From contig JAHQVR010000225.1 of NCBI GenBank assembly GCA_019634245.1, positions 1 to 5,615 of the forward strand: a DNA stretch of 5,615 nucleotides, written 5' to 3'. This document shows, in pieces, positions 1-5,615 of the stretch. The position numbers and the translations under genes are program-made. The notes beneath the pieces were generated by a model. That model worked only from the letters and a program-made list of their open reading frames with translations. It was not told where the DNA came from and did no database searches. Position 1 is the first letter of the stretch. Each line of letters begins with the position of its first letter. Source of the DNA: Gammaproteobacteria bacterium (GTDB taxonomy: Bacteria; Pseudomonadota; Gammaproteobacteria; Granulosicoccales; Granulosicoccaceae).

Positions 1-835
1 GCCACATCAGCAATGGAACATTCAACTGATTTAACGCGTAGTCTGTTGTGGTGCCAAGTAACAAATTACGAATTCTTGAATGCCCGTAAGCCCCCATTAC
101 TACGCAATCGACTCCATGGTCCCTGATCACGCCAGACAAAGTATTTCCAATTTCTTTTTTTTCAGCGGTAGACTCAGAAATCTCAACTTTAATGTCGTGT
201 CTTGACATGTTCTCGGCAACACATTTCATGTTGCTGCTCATTACCACGTCTTTATCGAGTGAAGTTCTTACGTGATGCAGCCATACGTTGTCAGCATTTT
301 GCAGTACGGATTTAGCCCCACAAACGGCTCTGGCTGCTTCCGTTTTACCGTCCCAGGCTACAAGCACATTTTTCGCAAAGGCCGTTGCTTCATACTGCTC
401 AGGTACCACAAGCACAGGTACAGGTGATGCTAGCAATGCGCTGTGCGCAATTTCCCCTGAAAAGCTATTACCACTCTGATGACCAATAATCAGTAAATCT
501 GCTGCTGTGGTTTCTTGTAACAATGTTTCGGCAACCGGGCAGGCACGTTCATCAATAAACCGCCATTCGGCTGGATGGTCCTGGTCTTGAGTTTCCGTGT
601 TAAATATATCTTCCAGCTTTTTCATCAGGTCAAACTGTTCTTTGGCCAGTAAAGAAGAAAGATCGGAAGAAATGCCAACCCCACCTGCCCTGCCAACATA
701 AACCTGAATTGGATGGATAACAAAAAGTCCCACAAGGTGAGCACTATATTGTGCAGCAACTTGGCTAGCAAATTTAACTAATGCCGGAGCGCAAGCTTCG
801 TTATCAAGATGTAAAAGTATAGTTTTGTAGGACAT
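1..835 (-). CDS. Universal stress protein, tandem UspA domains (3' end just off window)
   Basis: Universal stress proteins are cytoplasmic nucleotide-binding alpha/beta proteins that help cells survive starvation and other stresses; the exact role of this one is unknown. The 278 visible residues form two Usp domains. The first, about residues 1-145, starts with the typical MSYKTILLHLD strand and ends in PVPVLVVPE; its nucleotide loop (IIGHQSGNSFSGEIAHS) is degenerate. The second, about 155-278, starts NVLVAWDGK and keeps the complete ATP-binding pattern G-2x-G-9x-G-T (G248, G251, G261, T262). It ends VPLLMW at the window edge, where such proteins normally stop within one or two residues, so the gene is almost complete. 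Start chosen at 835 because MSYKTIL is the usual N-terminus; an in-frame ATG at 853 would add six residues (MQQTIK). Neither start has a clear Shine-Dalgarno site. It is divergent from the transporter operon. Confidence 0.93.
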   Translation of the reverse strand, partial: MSYKTILLHLDNEACAPALVKFASQVAAQYSAHLVGLFVIHPIQVYVGRAGGVGISSDLSSLLAKEQFDLMKKLEDIFNTETQDQDHPAEWRFIDERACPVAETLLQETTAADLLIIGHQSGNSFSGEIAHSALLASPVPVLVVPEQYEATAFAKNVLVAWDGKTEAARAVCGAKSVLQNADNVWLHHVRTSLDKDVVMSSNMKCVAENMSRHDIKVEISESTAEKKEIGNTLSGVIRDHGVDCVVMGAYGHSRIRNLLLGTTTDYALNQLNVPLLMW

Positions 836-1032
836 TTTTATTGTTTGTTGCATAAAGATTGATGCACAGCAGTATATCGAAGTGTTATCGGGCAACCAAC
901 ACAAACCTAGTATTGAATTTGGCTAAGCGCTGTTCCACGATACCGTCAAGCCCGGTGCCACAGGCGCTCAGACAAAATAGCGTCAATTTGCACCAGAGAT
1001 TACCTATTGCAGGCGTGACTCATCTGTGGCAA

Positions 1033-1059
1033 GTTAATTAACACAGCGCTCTGATCAGA
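1033..1059. promoter_or_regulatory. Two adjacent perfect palindromes, candidate operator
   Basis: GTTAATTAAC at 1033-1042 and TCTGATCAGA at 1050-1059 are each perfectly self-complementary over 10 bp. Their centres lie 17 bp apart, and they end about 85 bases before the start of the binding-protein gene. Separately, CTGTG (1024-1028) and CACAG (1042-1046) form an inverted pair around the first palindrome. Paired dyads upstream of a catabolic transporter operon are often sites for a dimeric repressor or activator. No regulator gene is present in the window, so the assignment is speculative. Confidence 0.3.
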
Positions 1060-1132
1060 AAATGGAAAATGCTGACGGCACGTCAATTCGGCTCAAAACT
1101 CCAGGCGATAGCCATAACTAACACTTTAACAA

Positions 1133-1138
1133 AAGGAG
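1133..1138 (+). promoter_or_regulatory. Ribosome-binding site of the binding-protein gene
   Basis: AAGGAG lies 5 bases before the ATG at 1144 and 8 bases before a second, adjacent in-frame ATG at 1147. It rules in this start cluster over the upstream in-frame ATG at 1069, which has no such site and would put 25 residues before the signal peptide. Confidence 0.85.
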
Positions 1139-1143
1139 ATGTA

Positions 1144-2229
1144 ATGATGCATTTGATGAAAACACTAAAACGACAGGCAATGGTGTCTGCGTCGATAACG
1201 CTGGGCATGACAATGCTGGTAAGCAACGCAATGGCAGCTGACCCTATTACTGTTGTATCGTGGGGTGGTACTTATGGGGAAGCACAAGACGCTGCGTTGT
1301 TTAACGATGCGTCCAAAAATTCTGGCATCGAGATCATCAGAGAGTCAGGTGCGAGCATGTCCAAAGCTTGCTTGCAAGTAGAATCCAGTTCGGTGACCTG
1401 GGATTTAGTGGTAACAGGTTCAGGCGGTTCGGCATCGGCTGCGGCCAAAGGTTGTCTGGAGGAAATTGATTACGACGTTGTCGACGTATCAGATTTCTAT
1501 CCAAACACCTACACAGACCACTGCGTTGGCTCAGATGTATTCGCCACTGTTATGTCCTGGAATACGGAAAAATATGGCGAACCAGGCAGTGAAGGCGCAC
1601 CACAGTCATGGGCCGATTTTTGGGATGTTGAAAAATTCCCCGGAACCAGAGCGTATCGAGCAAACAATGTTGACGGCGCACTGGAACCTGCACTTATGGC
1701 CGATGGGGTACCGCCAGAAGAAGTGTATGAAGTATTGTCGACCACAGAAGGTATTGAACGCGCCATTAACAAGATTCGAGAGCTTAAGCCACACATCAGT
1801 GTTTTTTGGGAGTCAGGGGCTATGCAAGCGCAACTGATGAAGGATGGTGAAGTGGACATGACTACCGGTTGGAATGGACGTTTTGACAATGCCAAAAAGG
1901 ACGGAGCAAAAGTTGGGTATACGTTTGATCAAGCACTACTCGATTACGATTGCTTTGCCATTCCCAAAGGTGCACCGAACAAAGACACAGCGATGAAATT
2001 CCTGGCCGAAGTATCCAAGGCTGAGTATCAGGCTAATCTTCCGTTTCATATCACCTATGGCCCTACCAATCAAAAGGCCTATGAGGTGACCACTGCACCA
2101 AAAGAGCTGATAGAAGCGCTTCCATCTCATCCAAACAACGTTCCAAAGATGTTACCGGTAAGTCTTGCGTGGTATGCAGAACACCGAACCGAAGCGTTGG
2201 AGCTCTACATGGAACTGTTGAGTGAGTAG
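1144..2229 (+). CDS. Periplasmic substrate-binding protein of a polyamine-type ABC importer
   Basis: This is the solute receptor of the importer encoded downstream, related to PotD/PotF (COG0687, SBP_bac_8-like). It would capture substrate in the periplasm and deliver it to the two permeases. The 361-residue protein opens with a Sec signal peptide: basic MKTLKRQ, a hydrophobic stretch, and a likely cut after AMA at residue 31. The mature part begins with the family signature VVSWGGTYGEAQ (W40, G41, G42, Y44). It also has the inter-lobe motif TTGWNGRF (W243), followed by LLDYDCFAIPKGAPNKDTA, the block that in PotD carries substrate-binding residues. Four mature cysteines (76, 104, 127, 270) are present, and 104 with 127 could form a disulfide. 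Length is normal for the family. The start at 1144 follows from AAGGAG just upstream; 1147 is an equally possible start. Substrate is not determinable here: a polyamine, another amine, an opine or an amino-acid derivative are all compatible. Confidence 0.92.
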   Translation: MMHLMKTLKRQAMVSASITLGMTMLVSNAMAADPITVVSWGGTYGEAQDAALFNDASKNSGIEIIRESGASMSKACLQVESSSVTWDLVVTGSGGSASAAAKGCLEEIDYDVVDVSDFYPNTYTDHCVGSDVFATVMSWNTEKYGEPGSEGAPQSWADFWDVEKFPGTRAYRANNVDGALEPALMADGVPPEEVYEVLSTTEGIERAINKIRELKPHISVFWESGAMQAQLMKDGEVDMTTGWNGRFDNAKKDGAKVGYTFDQALLDYDCFAIPKGAPNKDTAMKFLAEVSKAEYQANLPFHITYGPTNQKAYEVTTAPKELIEALPSHPNNVPKMLPVSLAWYAEHRTEALELYMELLSE

Positions 2230-2251
2230 TAATTAGCTATACGTGTACCAG

Positions 2252-2273
2252 CCGAGTGGCATTCGCCACTCGG
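2252..2273 (+). promoter_or_regulatory. Intercistronic stem-loop after the binding-protein gene
   Basis: CCGAGTGGC (2252-2260) and GCCACTCGG (2265-2273) form a perfect 9-bp stem with a four-base ATTC loop, extendable by a G-U and an A-U pair at the base. The run after it (TTATCTT) is only partly T-rich, so it is a weak or leaky terminator at best. Hairpins in this position are known in binding-protein operons to protect the upstream message from 3' decay or to attenuate readthrough, giving more receptor than membrane components. That role is inferred here. Confidence 0.75.
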
Positions 2274-2280
2274 TTATCTT

Positions 2281-2285
2281 GAGGA
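2281..2285 (+). promoter_or_regulatory. Ribosome-binding site that sets a TTG start for the ATPase
   Basis: GAGGA lies 8 bases upstream of an in-frame TTG at 2294, just after the stem-loop. The alternative GTG at 2243 has no ribosome-binding site and would place the stem-loop inside the coding region. Confidence 0.7.
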
Positions 2286-2293
2286 CTTCAACT

Positions 2294-3415
2294 TTGTCTA
2301 GTGTAACCAGTGTGGATTTACCGCATGCCCAATCTGCACTCCCTATTCATATAAAGTCACTGACCAAGAAATATGGGGCTGTGTTTGCACTTGACTCGGT
2401 AAACCTGGACATCCATAGCGGCGAATTTTTAACCTTGCTTGGACCGTCCGGTTCAGGCAAGACAACCCTGCTTATGGCGATTGCCGGCTTTAACAGGCCA
2501 GATTCTGGCAGCATAAAATTCGGCGATGAAGAAGTTATTCTCAAGCCGCCACACAAACGCGACGTTGGTATGGTGTTCCAAAGTTATGCGCTTTTTCCGC
2601 ACATGTCCGTGGCAGAGAATATTGCGTTTCCATTAAAACTGCGCGGTGTCAAAGGCCAGGAGTGCGCAGATAGAGTCGAACAGGCGCTCTCAACTGTACA
2701 GTTAGACGGCTTGGGGGAACGAGGAATTGAGCAACTCTCTGGTGGGCAACGTCAACGTGTTGCGTTGGCCAGAGCATTCGTGTTTCAACCACGTATTTTA
2801 CTCATGGACGAGCCTTTGTCAGCACTGGACAAAAAACTAAGAGAACAGATGCAAATTGAACTAAAAAATTTGCACGAGCAACTTGGCGTTACCACCGTAT
2901 ACGTTACGCACGATCAACGAGAAGCGCTAACCATGTCAGACAGAATTGTTGTTATCAATCATGGTCAGCTTAATCAAATTGATACGCCGCATACTATTTA
3001 CAATCAACCGGCGAACACTTTCGTTGCCGATTTTATTGGTGAATCAACCATGTTGCCACTAACGCGTAATCAGTCGGGCGACCTGGTTTACGAAGATCAA
3101 CTTATCAGAATCAAAAAGCCGGCAGATGAAATCGCAGATGAATTGCTTGTTATTCGTCCAGAGCGTCTATTCGTGATCAACGATACCAATGTGGACCAAG
3201 AAAATACTATCGTGTTTAATGGCGTTGTCAAAGAATTTGTCTATCAGGGAGACACCGCTTTTGTTGTCATGATGATCAATGATTACGATTCTCTATCGTT
3301 CCGGTTTGGCACGGATGCCGCTGCGACTAGCAGTAGTTTGCAGGTTGGTCAGCCGTTGTCGGTTGGTCTGGCACGTCACAATGTTATTGTTGTACCAAAG
3401 GATGCAACGCAATGA
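2294..3415 (+). CDS. ABC importer ATP-binding protein, PotA-like
   Basis: This cytoplasmic ATPase powers the importer by ATP hydrolysis at the inner membrane. With the TTG start it is 373 residues, usual for PotA/MalK-type (COG3842) subunits. All catalytic motifs are intact: Walker A GPSGSGKT (about 50-57), Q-loop VFQSYALFPH (Q96), ABC signature LSGGQRQRVALARA (from 148), Walker B ILLMDEP (168-174, with catalytic E173), D-loop SALD, and switch histidine in YVTHDQ (H206). After about residue 235 comes a C-terminal TOBE-type regulatory region, including VIRPERLFV and the terminal SVGLARHNVIVVP strand. The start is chosen from GAGGA at 2281-2285; a GTG at 2243 would add 17 residues encoded by the stem-loop, with no homology to the family expected. 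The stop codon overlaps the next gene's ATG (ATGA, 3412-3415), so the two are likely translationally coupled. Confidence 0.93.
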   Translation: MSSVTSVDLPHAQSALPIHIKSLTKKYGAVFALDSVNLDIHSGEFLTLLGPSGSGKTTLLMAIAGFNRPDSGSIKFGDEEVILKPPHKRDVGMVFQSYALFPHMSVAENIAFPLKLRGVKGQECADRVEQALSTVQLDGLGERGIEQLSGGQRQRVALARAFVFQPRILLMDEPLSALDKKLREQMQIELKNLHEQLGVTTVYVTHDQREALTMSDRIVVINHGQLNQIDTPHTIYNQPANTFVADFIGESTMLPLTRNQSGDLVYEDQLIRIKKPADEIADELLVIRPERLFVINDTNVDQENTIVFNGVVKEFVYQGDTAFVVMMINDYDSLSFRFGTDAAATSSSLQVGQPLSVGLARHNVIVVPKDATQ

Positions 3416-4317
3416 GCGTAACGGCTTCAACCAAACGCAGCCTGGGAATCAATGAAAAAGCGCTGATCAGACAAACCAGGAATGAAAAACGCATGCTGCT
3501 GAGTCTGGCAACGCCTGCAGTTGTGGCCATAGTTGCCGTGATAGTGATTCCGGTTGGCTGGTTGTTCTATTTATCGTTTGTCGGTGGTGATGGACAGTTT
3601 TCTTTGGAACATTATCAGAAAATGATCAAGTACAAATCCTATGCCCGTGCATTTACCACAACATTCCAGGTCAGCATACTTACTACATTGATCTGTATTG
3701 CAATGGGCTACCCACTGGCTTACTTTTTGGCCAATTTACCGACGAAACTTGCCGGTATATTCCTGCTAACTGTCTTGTTGCCATTTTGGACATCCCTATT
3801 GGTGCGTACGTACGCGTGGCTGGCATTGTTGCAAAAAAAGGGCATCGTAAATGAATTTGCACTGTCAGCAGGATTGTGGGACACACCGATAAAACTGGTT
3901 CATAACATGACTGGCACCCTGATCGGCATGGCTCATATCATGTTGCCTTTTCTGGTTTTACCGCTGTACAGCTCTATGCGCAAGATAGATCGCGATATGA
4001 TGCAAGCTGCATCTAACCTTGGCGCCACACCAACCCAGGCCTTCTGGAAAGTGTATTTTCCATTGTCGCGCTCAGGCCTGGTTGCCGGTTCACTGATCGT
4101 TTTTATTCTATGTCTCGGGTTTTATGTGACACCGGCCGTACTGGGTGGCGGACGCGTGATCATGGTGGCAACGCAAATTACCGCAATCCTTGAAAACCAG
4201 TTTGACTGGGGTGCTGCCAGTGCGCTGGGCGTGGTATTGCTAATTGCCACGCTAATCGTGTTGTTCATTGCTACCAAGCTATTCAAACTCGACACAGCAC
4301 TGTTTGGAAATAAATAA
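3412..4317 (+). CDS. ABC importer permease 1, PotB-like
   Basis: This is one of two inner-membrane subunits that form the substrate channel (binding-protein-dependent transport permease family, COG1176). The 301-residue protein has a polar cytoplasmic N-terminus of about 28 residues and then about six hydrophobic helices, near 30-55, 84-107, 113-140, 166-187, 222-242 and 269-290. The cytoplasmic EAA loop that docks on the ATPase is visible as AASNLGATPTQAFWKVYFP (about 199-217), with the conserved glycine at 204 and the family proline at the end. The segment LPFWTSLLVRTYAW (123-136) is characteristic of PotB-type permeases. The ATG start overlaps the ATPase stop by four bases, and the next gene begins one base after this stop, so the three genes are tightly coupled. 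Length and motifs are normal, with no sign of damage. Confidence 0.93.
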   Translation: MSVTASTKRSLGINEKALIRQTRNEKRMLLSLATPAVVAIVAVIVIPVGWLFYLSFVGGDGQFSLEHYQKMIKYKSYARAFTTTFQVSILTTLICIAMGYPLAYFLANLPTKLAGIFLLTVLLPFWTSLLVRTYAWLALLQKKGIVNEFALSAGLWDTPIKLVHNMTGTLIGMAHIMLPFLVLPLYSSMRKIDRDMMQAASNLGATPTQAFWKVYFPLSRSGLVAGSLIVFILCLGFYVTPAVLGGGRVIMVATQITAILENQFDWGAASALGVVLLIATLIVLFIATKLFKLDTALFGNK

Positions 4318-4318
4318 G

Positions 4319-5134
4319 ATGCATTGGCTAAGACGATCAGCATCGGATACACAAATCACGCACGGCAAGCGTCTGTGGCTCTATGTTCTGGCCGCAATCG
4401 TTATGCTGTTGCTGGTTATACCAAGCTTTATTGTAATTCCGATGTCATTTTCCAGTTCCCAATATCTTGAATTTCCACCCGAAACCTGGTCGGTTCGTTG
4501 GTACCAAGCCTATTTTGAATCTGCCAAGTGGATGCGAGCAACGATAACTTCGTTGAAGGTCGGTGTATTAACGATGCTTATAGCTACACCCATTGGTACG
4601 ATGGCAGCTTATGCACTGTATGTATCTGGACATCGATTTGCCCGAGCTATTTTTTCCTTTTTAATCACGCCTATGATCGTTCCGGTAATTCTGATTGCTA
4701 TTGGGACATTTTACGCATTCGGAAAATTTGGACTCAATAACACCATTAGCGGATTGGTGCTCGCCCACACAGTAATAGCCATACCGCTGATCATTATTGT
4801 TATCACCGCTGCTCTGCGCAATTATGATCTCGATCAGGAGCGTGTGGCACGTAGCCTTGGTGCAAGTCGTACAAAGGCATTTTTTGTCATAACGCTACCA
4901 CAAATTAAATTCTCAGTTGCCACCGCAGCGCTGCTGTCATTTTTAACCTCGTTTGATGAAGTGATTGTGTCTATATTTGTATCCGGTGGAAAAAACGCTA
5001 CCTTAACAAAGCACATGTTTGGCGCATTGCGTGACTACATCGATCCAACAATTGCCGCGATATCCACGATTATGATATTGATCTCCTCTATACTGCTACT
5101 GATCACTCAGTTTATTGGAGACAAAAGAAAATAG
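4319..5134 (+). CDS. ABC importer permease 2, PotC-like
   Basis: This is the second channel subunit, partner of the preceding permease (COG1177). From ATG 4319 it has 271 residues, the usual PotC length, with about six hydrophobic segments near 18-42, 76-101, 108-135, 143-166, 197-221 and 246-266. The EAA loop reads ERVARSLGASRTKAFFVITLP (about 174-194; conserved G181), where the ATPase docks. The downstream segment SFLTSFDEVIVSIF (207-220) is the hallmark of PotC-type permeases, as is the earlier PMIVPVILIAIG. GGAAA at 4306-4310 lies 8 bases before the ATG and supports this start. An in-frame TTG at 4268, inside the preceding gene, would add 17 unsupported residues. It is the last gene of the importer operon. 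Confidence 0.93.
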   Translation: MHWLRRSASDTQITHGKRLWLYVLAAIVMLLLVIPSFIVIPMSFSSSQYLEFPPETWSVRWYQAYFESAKWMRATITSLKVGVLTMLIATPIGTMAAYALYVSGHRFARAIFSFLITPMIVPVILIAIGTFYAFGKFGLNNTISGLVLAHTVIAIPLIIIVITAALRNYDLDQERVARSLGASRTKAFFVITLPQIKFSVATAALLSFLTSFDEVIVSIFVSGGKNATLTKHMFGALRDYIDPTIAAISTIMILISSILLLITQFIGDKRK

Positions 5135-5268
5135 CGTTGACGAGCGCTGTGCGGTGCGGACTAGTCAGTTGCAATAAAACGATAAAGATGCGCGACTCTG
5201 GATAACCATACACAAGCACTTGGGTATATTATTGAGTTTATTCGGGATTGTACGAGAGCGACAAATAG
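5135..5268 (+). other. Short gap between permease 2 and the P450 gene
   Basis: The only fold seen is a weak six-pair hairpin at 5133-5148 (AGCGTT / AGCGCT, one G-U pair) overlapping the permease stop, with no T-run after it, so it is not a convincing terminator. TATATT at 5225-5230 resembles a -10 box but has no matching -35 at normal distance. Readthrough from the transporter operon into the P450 gene is therefore possible, as is a separate weak promoter. Confidence 0.45.
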
Positions 5269-5615
5269 ATGAGCACCAGCGATGAAGGGGCATACCACAA
5301 ACTAAGCGTACCCGCCCAGACACACCCCAGTGGCTGCCCTATAGATCACGAGTTCACAACATTCACAACCGGATATTTGACTAACCCCTACCCTGAACTG
5401 GCGAAAATCAGGGAAGATCATCCCATTTTTTATTCCAAAAAATTAGGGTATCTGGTAGTCACCAGGATGGAAGACCTGACAGAGGTTTTCCGTGATCATG
5501 ATGTTTACTCATCTGAAAATGTTCAGGACCCGGTTTTTCCTGTTTGCGAACGTGCTGCCAAAGTGCTCGCACACAAGGATTTTAATCCAGTGGCTGTAAT
5601 GTCAAACAGGCAACA
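5269..5615 (+). CDS. Cytochrome P450, N-terminal part (runs off the window)
   Basis: P450s are heme-thiolate monooxygenases that insert oxygen into organic substrates using electrons from a ferredoxin or a fused reductase. The 115 visible residues have no membrane anchor, as in soluble bacterial P450s. An N-terminal CPIDHEF segment (residues 23-29) is followed by the P450 entry region: NPYPELAKIREDHPIFYS (helix A into the first beta strands, 39-56), LGYLVVTRMEDLTEVFRD (59-76, strand and helix B) and DVYSSENVQDPVFPVC (78-93). The last residues, VAVMSNRQ, sit where related proteins continue into a proline-histidine-arginine substrate-access stretch. The heme-cysteine loop, the ExxR motif and any fused reductase lie beyond the window. 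The wording of the PIFYSKKLGYLVVTR block recalls CYP116B-type self-sufficient P450s, but this is from memory and also fits other bacterial families. GAGAG at 5254-5258, 10 bases upstream, is a modest ribosome-binding site. Confidence 0.85.
   Translation, partial: MSTSDEGAYHKLSVPAQTHPSGCPIDHEFTTFTTGYLTNPYPELAKIREDHPIFYSKKLGYLVVTRMEDLTEVFRDHDVYSSENVQDPVFPVCERAAKVLAHKDFNPVAVMSNRQ

Larger units (their letters stand above)
836..1143. other. Divergent intergenic region (about 308 bases)
   Basis: This gap separates the leftward stress-protein gene from the rightward transporter operon and must hold the promoters of both. I found no credible -35/-10 pair with 16-18 base spacing on the plus strand. 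The recognisable elements are two perfect 10-bp palindromes near 1033-1059 and the ribosome-binding site at 1133-1138. A short open frame at 859-1041 has no ribosome-binding site and no recognisable protein character, so it is not called as a gene. Confidence 0.6.

Noticed and set aside
859..1041. 60-codon open frame in the divergent intergenic region
   Set aside because: No ribosome-binding site, no recognisable domain, and it runs through the palindromes; it looks like a chance frame.
1069..1143. Upstream ATG extending the binding protein by 25 residues
   Set aside because: It has no ribosome-binding site and would put a polar stretch ahead of an otherwise perfect signal peptide; AAGGAG at 1133-1138 points to 1144 or 1147.
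1509..1895. 128-codon minus-strand frame inside the binding-protein gene
   Set aside because: It is fully antisense to a clearly functional gene, with no independent protein features or start signal.
2252..2280. Stem-loop read as a full Rho-independent terminator
   Set aside because: The stem is good, but the following TTATCTTGAGG has no continuous T-run, and the operon clearly continues; attenuation or mRNA protection is more likely.
5133..5148. Terminator after permease 2
   Set aside because: The hairpin is only six pairs with one G-U, overlaps the stop codon and has no T-run after it.
5138..5166. Sigma-70 promoter starting with TTGACG for the P450
   Set aside because: At 17-base spacing the -10 hexamer would be ACTAGT, a poor match, and nearby alternatives are no better.

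Overview
The window looks like a piece of a proteobacterial chromosome. Gene density is high, Shine-Dalgarno sites precede the plus-strand transporter genes, the ABC importer uses a periplasmic binding protein with a Sec signal, and base composition is moderate, probably in the mid-40s percent G+C by eye. A marine gamma- or alphaproteobacterium would fit, but the sequence alone does not settle the taxon.

Layout: positions 1-835 (minus strand) hold a tandem-domain universal stress protein that lacks only its last residue or two at the window edge. A roughly 308-base divergent intergenic region follows, with two perfect 10-bp palindromes that could be regulator sites. Positions 1144-5134 (plus strand) carry a complete four-gene ABC importer of the polyamine/opine/amine type (PotABCD-like, COG0687/COG3842/COG1176/COG1177): periplasmic binding protein, ATPase, permease 1, permease 2. 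The ATPase and permease 1 genes overlap by 4 bases (ATGA), and the permease genes are 1 base apart. A strong stem-loop lies between the binding-protein gene and the ATPase gene, and a TTG start behind a good ribosome-binding site just after it is the most likely ATPase start. From 5269 to the right edge runs the N-terminal part of a soluble bacterial cytochrome P450, in the same direction and 134 bases after the last permease, with no convincing terminator between.

How they may work together: the importer would bring in a small, probably cationic or amine-containing solute. The co-oriented P450 may act on that solute or on a product of it, but this is inferred from position only. The stress-protein gene is divergent and may be unrelated. 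I see no mobile element, CRISPR array, RNA gene or clearly novel system. The points most worth checking are the importer-P450 linkage, the stem-loop with the TTG start, and the palindrome pair.
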